Assembly: GCF_913063425.1 (NCBI RefSeq)
Contig: NZ_CAJXYK010000009.1
Coordinates: forward strand, 90,029-154,028
Direction of reading: 5' to 3'
DNA: 64,000 nucleotides
Origin: an uncultured Thiohalocapsa sp.
Lineage (GTDB): Bacteria; Pseudomonadota; Gammaproteobacteria; Chromatiales; Chromatiaceae
The position numbers were made by a program, and so were the translations under genes. Under the pieces are notes generated by a model. That model had not been told where the DNA came from. It did no database searches and saw nothing but the letters and a program-made list of their open reading frames with translations. The first letter of the stretch is position 1. Each line of letters starts with the position of its first letter. Positions 12,679 through 20,285 of the stretch are shown here, in pieces.

Positions 12679-12739
12679 CTACCCCGCTGACGCGCAAAAC
12701 GCGCAGCGCTTGCTAACCCAGAATCTTCGGAGAATACAG

Positions 12740-13120
12740 ATGAAAAAGCTTGCTACCGCCGCCGCCGTCGCCGCTCTGCTCGGTGTTTCCGCTTCCGCCA
12801 GCGCCTGGTGGGGCCCGGGCTGGGGTGGTCCCGGCTATGGCTCCGGTTGGGGCGACGGCGTCGGCGACATGCTCGGCGACATGTTCGGTGACGGCTACGG
12901 CGACTTCAACATGAGCATGTCCGGCGGCGGTCGTGGCTGGGGTCGTGGTCGCGGCTACGGCTATGGTCGCGGCTACGGGTACGGTTACGGCAATCCGTAC
13001 TACGGCGGCTACGGCTATCCGTACGGCGGCTACCCGGGCTACGCTCCCTACGCAGCGCCCTACGGCATGCCGGCGGCCCCCGCGGCTCCGGCCCAGCCGG
13101 CGCAGCCTGAAGCCAAGTAA
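12740..13120 (+). CDS. Sulfur-globule-envelope-like secreted Gly/Tyr-rich protein
   Basis: Small secreted structural protein, 126 aa from the ATG at 12740. A clear Sec signal peptide ends at ASA (about residue 20), followed by [15 protein letters not shown], a [17 protein letters not shown] segment, repeated [13 protein letters not shown], and an Ala/Pro/Gln tail. Composition and the GDF.MSMS-like segment resemble SgpA/B/C, which coat sulfur globules in purple sulfur bacteria. The upstream in-frame ATG at 12710 is rejected because GGAGA sits 6-7 bp before 12740 and the signal peptide starts there. It is monocistronic with its own AT-rich promoter. Alternative: a generic glycine-rich envelope protein. 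Confidence 0.72.
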   Translation: MKKLATAAAVAALLGVSASASAWWGPGWGGPGYGSGWGDGVGDMLGDMFGDGYGDFNMSMSGGGRGWGRGRGYGYGRGYGYGYGNPYYGGYGYPYGGYPGYAPYAAPYGMPAAPAAPAQPAQPEAK

Positions 13121-13143
13121 GGTCGCTGCAATGACCGCCCGCG

Positions 13144-13172
13144 CACCGGTCCTGCCCGCGGGCAGGCCGGTG
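13144..13172 (+). terminator. Possible hairpin downstream of the sulfur-globule-like gene
   Basis: CACCGG and CCGGTG flank the perfect palindrome CCTGCCCGCGGGCAGG, giving a strong stem of about 13 bp with one bulge, 24 bases after the stop codon. There is no T-run, so it may stabilise the mRNA or aid factor-dependent termination rather than act as an intrinsic terminator. Confidence 0.35.
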
Positions 13173-13479
13173 GCGGTGCAGGAGCTCACGCGCCGCACGG
13201 ATGCGCACCTTCCCCCCGTTCCGCTCACCGTCGGTTTTCATGGGCTGCCCTGCCGCAGTCTGACCGATGCCCCGCGTCCGTGCCGCTTTGGCCGTTATCC
13301 GTGTGCGACCGATGCAGGGTTGCCCGAGCGATGCCGTCCTGCACACGCGCCGTCTGGCGTGCCGTAAAAACCCCAGCTCAAAGACAGTTACATGAACAGC
13401 ATCGGCGGATCACCGCCGAGGCTCTGCAATGCTTGCATGGCTTGGGCCCGTGCACCGAGCCGCGATGGCCCTCGCACCA
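13173..13479. other. Intergenic stretch, no gene seen
   Basis: Convergent spacer between the sulfur-globule-like gene and the GT4 glycosyltransferase. The open frames here are short and show no family resemblance. No repeat or terminator with a T-run was found. Confidence 0.4.
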
Positions 13480-14667
13480 TCAGAGCCCGTTCCCAGAGGG
13501 TGTCGGCCTCGCCTGCTCCACCGCGGCTCGCCCGGCACGCTGATGCTGTCGGATCACGTCCATGAGCCGGTCTTCGACGCCGGCGATCACCTGTGGCCAG
13601 CTCAAGGACTCCGCGGTTCGCCGCGCGGCGGTGCCGATGGTACGCAGTCGGTCGGGCGCTGCGGCGGCAGCCACTGCTTCGTTGATGAAGGCCGGGCGGT
13701 CTCCGCAAGGTGCGAGCAGGCCGTTGCTGCCGTGGCGGATGTGCTCGTGGGCGGCGGCATAGTCGAAGGCGCTCACGGCGAGACCGCTCGCCATCGCCTC
13801 GGTGACCACGTTGCCGAAGGTCTCGGTGAGGCTCGGGAACAGGAACAGATCGCCGCTGGCATAGTGCGTGGCCAAGGCTTCCCCCACGCGGGCGCCGACG
13901 AAACGGCAGCCGGGGTGTGAGCGTGCCAGGCGCGCGCGCTCCGGTCCGTCTCCCACCAGCACACACTGGACATGGCCGATCCGCGCCGTGAGCGCTTCCA
14001 TGGTGGCGAGCGCCAGGTCGATGTTCTTCTCCGCGGCAATACGACCGACGTAGAGGGCGACGATGTCGTCCGGCCCACAGCCCCATTCCCGCCGCAGGGC
14101 GTCGCTGCGGCGCGTGGGTGTGAAGAGATCGGTGTCAACGCCGCGGCTGAACAGCTGCACGTTGCGGAAGCCGACCTCGCTTAGCTGGCTGCGGAGCGCC
14201 GCCGTGGGTACCAGAGTCGCATCCGAGCGATTGTGAAAATTCTTCAGCGTGTTGACGATGGGCCGGGTCAGCAGGCCCAGGCCGTAATGCCGGCTGTACT
14301 GGTGGAACTGGGTGTGAAAGCCGGTGATCACCGGGATGGACGCCCGCACCGCTGCGTTCAGCGCCGCATGCCCGAGGGGGCCCTGGGTGGCGACGTAGAG
14401 CACGTCCGGTCGCAGGCGCAGCCAGAGATGGCGCAGGCGCCAGTACACCGGCAGCCCGAAGCGCAGGCCGCGATAGCCCGGGATGGGCAGACCCGGCACC
14501 AGGAAGTGCCCGCGCGGTGTGCCTCCGCGGCGGTCCGCCGCCTGGCGCGGGCGCACCAGCAGCACCTGGTGGCCCCGACGCGACAGACCGTCCACCAGCT
14601 GGCGCATGGTGTTGGCGACGCCGTTGATCTCCGGCGGGTAGGTTTCGGTGACGACGGCGATGCGCAT
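13480..14667 (-). CDS. GT4-family glycosyltransferase
   Basis: Retaining GT-B glycosyltransferase of 395 aa. The N-terminal acceptor domain starts with RIAVVTETYPPEINGVANT, and the C-terminal nucleotide-sugar domain has VGRIAAEKNID, LVGDGPER and the E-x7-E-like motif SLTETFGNVVTEAMASG. It resembles glycosyltransferases that act on diacylglycerol or other lipids (MgtA/SqdX-like). It is the last gene of a minus-strand run with olsB and the acyltransferase, so a membrane-lipid acceptor is plausible, perhaps ornithine lipid or diacylglycerol; this is inference. A 72-nt gap separates it from the acyltransferase. Confidence 0.85.
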   Translation of the reverse strand: MRIAVVTETYPPEINGVANTMRQLVDGLSRRGHQVLLVRPRQAADRRGGTPRGHFLVPGLPIPGYRGLRFGLPVYWRLRHLWLRLRPDVLYVATQGPLGHAALNAAVRASIPVITGFHTQFHQYSRHYGLGLLTRPIVNTLKNFHNRSDATLVPTAALRSQLSEVGFRNVQLFSRGVDTDLFTPTRRSDALRREWGCGPDDIVALYVGRIAAEKNIDLALATMEALTARIGHVQCVLVGDGPERARLARSHPGCRFVGARVGEALATHYASGDLFLFPSLTETFGNVVTEAMASGLAVSAFDYAAAHEHIRHGSNGLLAPCGDRPAFINEAVAAAAAPDRLRTIGTAARRTAESLSWPQVIAGVEDRLMDVIRQHQRAGRAAVEQARPTPSGNGL

Positions 14668-14739
14668 TGCTGGTTACCGGGGTCTCAGCCTCGTGTCGTC
14701 CGCAGCCGGCTCAGGCCGACACTCATCCCCTCGCCGGCT

Positions 14740-15552
14740 TCAGGCGGCTGCGCCATCGGCGGCGCTCATGTGAGCCGCATCTGCCGGTACAGCCGCGCTC
14801 ACGTCCGCGAGGCGGCACAGCTCGGCCGCGACCGCAGCGCGCGCGGTCTCCGCCAGCTCGCGGCGGGAGGCTGCCTGCGCCGCCACCGGTGGCAGGAAGG
14901 TCAGTGTGACCGTCAGACCCGGGTGGCGCAGCACGCGCCCGAGGTGGGCGAGCAGCGTGTCCTCGCCGACGAAGGGCGCGATGTGGTCCGGCATATGGCC
15001 GTTACCGTAGCGGATCGCCACGGGCTGCACCGGCACTGTGCCGTCCTCCGCCGCGGAAAACAGCCTTGCGTGGAAGCGCAGCAGCCCGCGGCCGTCGCTG
15101 GTGGTGCCCTCCGGGAAGATCGCGACGCGGGCGCCGGAACGCAAGCGGCGCGCGATCTCCTGCGCCACCCGCGGGGCTTCGTGGGCGCCGCGGCGCATGA
15201 ACACCGTGCCGGCGAGCTCTGCGAGCCAGCCCACCAACGGCCATTGGCGCACCTCCGCCTTGGACAGGAAGTGCACGGGTGTGGCGCCGCCGAGCACGGG
15301 GATGTCCAGCCAGGAGACGTGGTTCACCGCCAACAGCGCACCAGGCGCCGCGCCGCCGCGACAGACCACCCGAACGCCCAGAGCGCGGGCCAGGCGGCGG
15401 TGCCACCAAGCCACCAGCGCGGGCAGCCAGGGACGCGGCGTGCCCAAATGCCCGAGCAGCGCGACGCCGCCGCCGAGCAGCGCACCCGTGCAGAGATGCT
15501 CGCCCAGACGCAGTGCCCGCCAGGCGGGAATCAGCAATCGCCGTGTGCTCAA
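14740..15552 (-). CDS. 1-acyl-sn-glycerol-3-phosphate acyltransferase family protein (OlsA-like)
   Basis: PlsC-family acyltransferase of 270 aa with the catalytic H-x4-D motif in NHVSWLDIP and the substrate motif FPEGTTSDGRG. A hydrophobic N-terminal segment suggests membrane association. Its TTG start overlaps the stop codon of olsB (TTGA), implying translational coupling. In that position it most likely acts as OlsA, adding the second acyl chain to lyso-ornithine lipid; a role in phosphatidic acid synthesis is the alternative. The acyltransferase family is clear; the OlsA role comes from context. Confidence 0.88.
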   Translation of the reverse strand: MSTRRLLIPAWRALRLGEHLCTGALLGGGVALLGHLGTPRPWLPALVAWWHRRLARALGVRVVCRGGAAPGALLAVNHVSWLDIPVLGGATPVHFLSKAEVRQWPLVGWLAELAGTVFMRRGAHEAPRVAQEIARRLRSGARVAIFPEGTTSDGRGLLRFHARLFSAAEDGTVPVQPVAIRYGNGHMPDHIAPFVGEDTLLAHLGRVLRHPGLTVTLTFLPPVAAQAASRRELAETARAAVAAELCRLADVSAAVPADAAHMSAADGAAA

Positions 15553-16316
15553 TGCTCGCCGACACGCTCCAGAAAGTGGCGGGCGTAGGTCGGATTCAGA
15601 TCCGCAAGGTCCAGCAGCATCAACACATCGCCCACCGCGAAGTCAGGGTCCCGGCAGGCCTCGCCGCAGGCGCGCGCGCCGAGGCGCACATAGGCCTTGA
15701 GCAGGGCCGGCAGGGGTGCATCCAGGACCTCGGCGGGGACGTCGGTGCGCAGCAGCGGCGCCTTGGGCGTCACCCGCAGGGCCGCCGGCGCCATGGCCTG
15801 TCGGCGCAGGCGGTTCATGATGGCCGCCGCCTGCACGTCGCCCTCGCCGAGGGGGACCGACGCGCAGCCGAACAGATAGTCGATCCCGTGCAGCTGAATA
15901 TAGCCTGCAATGCCCGACCAGAGCACCGCGATGGCGGCGCCCTGGCGACAATCCGGCGAGATACAGGTGCGCCCGACTTCCAGAAGCCTGCCCGGCAGGT
16001 CCGCAATGGCGCCCAGGTGGAACTCGTTTTCCGAGTAGAAGCCGCCGATGCGCCGGGCGACGTCCCCGTGCAGCAGCCGCGTGCAGCCCACGACGGCGTC
16101 GGACTTGGTCTCGCGCACCAGCAAATGATGGCAGTACGCGTCGAAGGCGTCGATATCGAGCCCCGCGTGGCCGTGCTTCAGGCGCGCGCCGAGCTCTTCG
16201 CCGAAGACCCGATAGCGCAGCGCCTGGGCCTGGCGAATGGCCTCTGGACCAGCCGCCAGCTCCACGTAGAGCCGCTCCCCCCGACGCACCGGAAGCGCAG
16301 ATGCATTGACCCCCAT
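15549..16316 (-). CDS. olsB: L-ornithine N(alpha)-acyltransferase OlsB
   Basis: GNAT-type acyltransferase of 255 aa that transfers a 3-hydroxyacyl chain from acyl carrier protein to ornithine, giving lyso-ornithine lipid. Recognisable segments are QALRYRVFGEELGA, DAYCHHLLVRE, GRTCISPDCRQGAAIAVLWS and YLFGCASVPLG. The ATG at 16316 follows a good GAGGTGAG site. The reading frame stays open far upstream, but that extension is antisense-like noise over the HAD gene. Ornithine lipids are phosphorus-free membrane lipids that often rise under phosphate limitation; no Pho box was identified. Confidence 0.9.
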   Translation of the reverse strand: MGVNASALPVRRGERLYVELAAGPEAIRQAQALRYRVFGEELGARLKHGHAGLDIDAFDAYCHHLLVRETKSDAVVGCTRLLHGDVARRIGGFYSENEFHLGAIADLPGRLLEVGRTCISPDCRQGAAIAVLWSGIAGYIQLHGIDYLFGCASVPLGEGDVQAAAIMNRLRRQAMAPAALRVTPKAPLLRTDVPAEVLDAPLPALLKAYVRLGARACGEACRDPDFAVGDVLMLLDLADLNPTYARHFLERVGEH

Positions 16317-16474
16317 CGAGCTCACCTCGGCGAAACACTGAACCACCGGCCAATGGCCCAGCGTAGCCGAACAGGGTTGCAGGCTGATGAGGGAATGGTG
16401 ACGGACAGATGACCGCGGCCCGGTCCGCGTGGCTGCCGGCCATCCAGCGGCCATCGTGCGCCGCCGCGGCCTGT

Positions 16475-17140
16475 TCAGTGGGCATCGCCATGCAGCGAAA
16501 TCACGGGCCACCGGCGCTTGCGCGCCACCTCTGCCAGCAGCGGGTCCGGGTCCACGGCGACGGGGTTGTCCACCCGTTCCAGCAGCGGCAGGTCGTTGAT
16601 GGAATCGCTGTAGAAATGGCTGTCCGTGAGGCACTCGTTCTGGTCGGCGAGCCAGGCCATGAGCCGGGTGACCTTGCCCTCGCGGAAGGCGGGTACGCCG
16701 GCCACACGGCCGGTGTAGCCGCTGCCGTCGTGCTCGGGCTCGGTGGCGATGAGGTGGGGAATGCCGAAGCGCGCCACGATGGGCGCGGTAACGAAGGCAT
16801 TGGTGGCCGTGATCACCAGCAGGGTGTCGCCGGCGCGGCGGTGCTGCTCCACCAGGTCCAGCGCCGGCTGCCGGATCAGCGGGGCGATGTGCTGGTCCAG
16901 GAATGCCTGCCGCCAGGCGAGCAGCGCCGGCTCCGGATGGTCGCGCAGCGGACGCAGCGCGAAGGCGAGGAAGGCGTCGATGTCGAGCCGGCCGGCCTTG
17001 TAGTCGGCATAGAAACGGGCGTTCGCCGCGGCATATTCCGCGCCGTCCACGACACCCTGCGCCACCAGGTGCTGGCCCCAGAGGTAGTCCGAGTCGCCGG
17101 CGAGCAGCGTGTTGTCCAGATCGAAGATGGCGAGCGGCAT
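16475..17140 (-). CDS. HAD-superfamily IB phosphatase (SerB-like)
   Basis: Phosphatase of 221 aa with the HAD catalytic motif [13 protein letters not shown] at residues 5-17, the Ser/Thr motif VITATNAF near 110 and the C-terminal [11 protein letters not shown] acidic motif near 180. The C1-type helical cap follows motif I. Close family members are annotated histidinol-phosphatase or phosphoserine-phosphatase-like, and the gene commonly lies beside rppH as it does here (divergent). Substrate unknown. It lies 158 bp upstream of olsB on the same strand and could share a transcript. Confidence 0.85.
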   Translation of the reverse strand: MPLAIFDLDNTLLAGDSDYLWGQHLVAQGVVDGAEYAAANARFYADYKAGRLDIDAFLAFALRPLRDHPEPALLAWRQAFLDQHIAPLIRQPALDLVEQHRRAGDTLLVITATNAFVTAPIVARFGIPHLIATEPEHDGSGYTGRVAGVPAFREGKVTRLMAWLADQNECLTDSHFYSDSINDLPLLERVDNPVAVDPDPLLAEVARKRRWPVISLHGDAH

Positions 17141-17277
17141 GGCAGCGGTGTCTGACCGGGCTGACTTCCAAAGCTAACGGAATATCGACGCATCAGCAAA
17201 GACTGAAATGCTTGTGGATTTGCCCGCTTGCGTGGGGATGTGGAAAAATGCAGGTGAGCTCAACGAGGTACGCCACC

Positions 17278-17919
17278 TTGATCGACCCGGACGGTTTTCG
17301 CCCCAACGTCGGCATCATTCTGAGCAACGAGCAGCGCCGACTCTTCTGGGGCCGGCGTGTCGGCCAGAACGCGTGGCAGTTTCCGCAGGGCGGCATCAAG
17401 TCCGACGAGACCCCGCTGGAGGCCATGTACCGGGAGCTGGAAGAGGAGGTGGGCCTCAACCCCGGGCAGGTCACCGTGCTCGGCTGCACCCAGGGCTGGC
17501 TGCGCTACCGGCTCCCGCGCCGGTTCATCCGCCGTCGTTGCGGACCCACCTGCATCGGCCAGAAGCAGGTCTGGTTCATGCTCCGGGTGGACTGCGGCGA
17601 GAGTGCCTTCTGCCTGGACCGCTCCGCCAAGCCGGAATTCGATGCCTGGCGCTGGGTGCGCTACTGGCACCCGCTGCGGGAAGTGGTCTACTTCAAGCGG
17701 CACGTCTACGCCCAGGCGCTGGAAGAGCTGGCGCCGCTGCTCTATCCCGAGGGTACGCCACGCCCGGACCTGCCGCCGGTCGGGACTGCCGTCGGCGAGG
17801 CCGAGGGGCCCTCTTCCGCCCAGCCTTCCGCCCAGCGCGTCGCGCCCGCCCGGCACGGCGCGCGGGAACAGGCTGCCGCTGTCCGCGCTGCCGGGCATCT
17901 GCGCCCGCGTCGTCGCTGA
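17278..17919 (+). CDS. rppH: RNA pyrophosphohydrolase RppH
   Basis: Nudix enzyme that removes pyrophosphate from the 5' end of mRNAs to trigger RNase E decay. The conserved [15 protein letters not shown]-terminus, the [12 protein letters not shown] segment and the Nudix box ([20 protein letters not shown]) are present. Start choice: most family members begin at M-I-D, which here is a TTG at 17278 preceded by CGAGG. An ATG at 17248, also with a GGGGA site, would add ten residues. The C-terminal 60 residues beyond the Nudix domain are Pro/Ala-rich and poorly conserved. It is followed by ptsP, the usual order in gammaproteobacteria. Confidence 0.93.
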   Translation: MIDPDGFRPNVGIILSNEQRRLFWGRRVGQNAWQFPQGGIKSDETPLEAMYRELEEEVGLNPGQVTVLGCTQGWLRYRLPRRFIRRRCGPTCIGQKQVWFMLRVDCGESAFCLDRSAKPEFDAWRWVRYWHPLREVVYFKRHVYAQALEELAPLLYPEGTPRPDLPPVGTAVGEAEGPSSAQPSAQRVAPARHGAREQAAAVRAAGHLRPRRR

Positions 17920-17970
17920 CCGGCGCTCGCGCAACAGCGCCACGGGCGCCGGCCGCGCAGTTCTTCGGCC

Positions 17971-20235
17971 ATGCTGGCGACATTAAGACGCATCATCGAC
18001 GCCGTTGACCGTGCGCCCGCGCTGGATGCAGCGCTGGCCGTGGTGGTGCGTGACGTGAAGCAGGCCATCGGCGCCGATGTCTGCTCCGTCTACCTCACCG
18101 ACACCGCCCGCCGCGAGCATGTGCTGATGGCCACCGACGGTTTGCCGCCGGCGTCCGTCGGCCGGATACGCATCCCCCTGCATCGGGGGCTCATCGGCCG
18201 TGCCGCCGAGCGCGCCGACATCGTCAATCTGGACGATGCCCACACGCACGCCTGCTATCTCGCCATCACCGACAGCGGCGAGGAGCCCTTCCACGGCTTC
18301 CTCGGCGTGCCCATCATCCAACACCGCCGGGTGCTCGGGGTGCTGGTGCTGCGGCGGCGGGCGGCGCAACGCTTCGCCGACGACGAGGTGACCTTCGTCA
18401 TGACCCTGGCGATGCAGCTCGCCGCCGCCATCGCGCTCGCGCGCGGCAGCGGCGAGCTGATGCGTCTCCAGCAGCCGGGGCTGCCGAATCACTTTCTGGA
18501 GGGCATTGCGGCGGCGCCCGGCGTGGGCATCGGCACGGCCTACGTGGTCTACGCCCCGGCGGACCTGGATGCGGTGCCGGACAAGCCTGCGTCGGACCCG
18601 GATGCGGAGATCAAGCGCTTCCGCGCCGCGGTGGCCGGCGTCGCCGCGGACATCGGCCGGCTCGCCGAGCGCATGGGGGGCACGTTGCGCGACGAGGACC
18701 AGGCGTTGTTCGATGCCTGGCGGCTGATGCTGGAGAGCGAGAGCCTCGTCGCCGACACCATCGCGCGCATCCGCGCCGGCAATTGGGCGCAGGGCGCGCT
18801 GCGGGCCACTGTCGCGGAGCTGCTGGCGGAGTTCGACCGCGTGGACGATCCCTATCTGCGCGAGCGCGGCTCAGACGTGCGCGACCTCGGCCGCCAGGTG
18901 TTGGTGCGCCTCCAGCACGGTGCCACGCAGCAGGCGGCGAGCTATCCATCGCAGACGCTGCTGGTGGGGGACGAGATCAGCGCCATGCAGATCGCCGCGG
19001 TGCCGCGGGAGTCCCTCGCCGGCATCATCAGCCGGCGCGGCTCGGCGTCGTCGCATCTGGCGATCCTGGCCCGGGGCATGGGGGTGCCGGCGGCGGTGGG
19101 CGTGCTGGAGCTGCCGGTGAGCCGGCTCGAGGGGCGCGCCATGATCGTCGATGGCTACCGCGGGCGGGTGTACGTGGAGCCGTCCGCCACGGTGGCCGCC
19201 GAGTATCGGCGGCTCGCCGTGGAGGAGCGCGCCTTCTCCGCCGAGCTGGAAGCCCTGCGCGGGCAGCCCTCAGAAACCACGGACGGCTTCGCGCTGCCGC
19301 TGTATCTGAACACCGGCCTGGTGCTGGAGCAGCGGCCGCTGGGCATCGACGAGTCCGCCGGCGTCGGGCTCTACCGCACCGAGCTGCCCTTCATGGTGCG
19401 CGACCGCTTTCCGGGCGAGGAGGCGCAGCAGCGGCACTATCGCCAGGTGCTCACGACCTTCGCGCCGCGGCCGGTGACCATCCGCACCCTGGACGTCGGG
19501 GGCGACAAGCCGCTGCCCTACTTCCCGGTGCACGAGTCCAATCCCTTTCTCGGCTGGCGCGGCATCCGCATCACCCGCGACCACCCGGAGATCTTCATGA
19601 CCCAGGTGCGGGCCATGCTGCGCGCGGCGGTGGGGCTCGACAACCTGCAGCTGCTGCTGCCGATGATCACCACTGTGGACGAGCTGGACGACGCCCTGGC
19701 GCTCATCCAGCGCGCCTGCGACGAGCTTCAGGAAGAGGGCCACGCGGTGCGGCTGCCACCGGTGGGGGTGATGATCGAGGTGCCGGCGGCCGTGTACCAG
19801 GCGGATGTGCTGGCGCGGCGGGTGTCCTTCCTGTCGGTGGGGACCAACGACCTGACGCAGTATCTGCTGGCCGTGGACCGCAACAACGCCCGGGTTGCGG
19901 CCCTCTATGACGAATTCCATCCCGCGGTGCTCCGGGCCCTGATGCAGGTGGCGGAGGCCGCACGCGGCCATGGCCGGGAGGTCACTGTCTGCGGCGAGCT
20001 TGCCGGCGATCCGCGCGCCACGCCGCTGTTGCTCGGGCTCGGTGTCCACAGCCTCAGCATGGGGGCCGGCAGCCTGTTGCGCGTCAAGGGCGTGGTGCGC
20101 AGCATCAGCCGGACCCGGGCGCGGGAGCTCCTGGCCCGCGCCCTGCTCTGTGAGCGCGGGGCCTGCGTGCGGGCCCTGCTGATGGACGCGCTGGAGGAGA
20201 TCGGCCTCGGCGGGCTGGTGCGCCCCGGGCGCTGA
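17971..20235 (+). CDS. ptsP: Phosphoenolpyruvate-protein phosphotransferase PtsP (EI-Ntr)
   Basis: Enzyme I of the nitrogen phosphotransferase system, which passes phosphate from PEP to NPr. At 754 aa it has an N-terminal GAF domain (about 1-150), then the PEP-utilising core with the phosphohistidine region GSASSHLAILARGMG, the PEP-binding YRTELPFM and TLDVGGDKPLPYF segments, and the C-terminal active-site Cys in VTVCGELAGDP. All key residues are visible. Partners NPr and EIIA-Ntr are not in this window. The GAF domain of such proteins can sense glutamine or 2-oxoglutarate, which fits the nitrogen-regulation signals seen upstream of gltBD. Confidence 0.96.
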   Translation: MLATLRRIIDAVDRAPALDAALAVVVRDVKQAIGADVCSVYLTDTARREHVLMATDGLPPASVGRIRIPLHRGLIGRAAERADIVNLDDAHTHACYLAITDSGEEPFHGFLGVPIIQHRRVLGVLVLRRRAAQRFADDEVTFVMTLAMQLAAAIALARGSGELMRLQQPGLPNHFLEGIAAAPGVGIGTAYVVYAPADLDAVPDKPASDPDAEIKRFRAAVAGVAADIGRLAERMGGTLRDEDQALFDAWRLMLESESLVADTIARIRAGNWAQGALRATVAELLAEFDRVDDPYLRERGSDVRDLGRQVLVRLQHGATQQAASYPSQTLLVGDEISAMQIAAVPRESLAGIISRRGSASSHLAILARGMGVPAAVGVLELPVSRLEGRAMIVDGYRGRVYVEPSATVAAEYRRLAVEERAFSAELEALRGQPSETTDGFALPLYLNTGLVLEQRPLGIDESAGVGLYRTELPFMVRDRFPGEEAQQRHYRQVLTTFAPRPVTIRTLDVGGDKPLPYFPVHESNPFLGWRGIRITRDHPEIFMTQVRAMLRAAVGLDNLQLLLPMITTVDELDDALALIQRACDELQEEGHAVRLPPVGVMIEVPAAVYQADVLARRVSFLSVGTNDLTQYLLAVDRNNARVAALYDEFHPAVLRALMQVAEAARGHGREVTVCGELAGDPRATPLLLGLGVHSLSMGAGSLLRVKGVVRSISRTRARELLARALLCERGACVRALLMDALEEIGLGGLVRPGR

Positions 20236-20285
20236 GCCCGGCGTCGTCGCTCCGCCGCAGCCGGGGCACGCGGCGGCCGGCATGC

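Noticed and set aside
15549..17171. A single 540-aa frame spanning olsB and the HAD gene region
   Set aside because: Only the last 255 codons match OlsB; the upstream part is the wrong frame of the HAD phosphatase gene. A good ribosome site and ATG lie at 16316.
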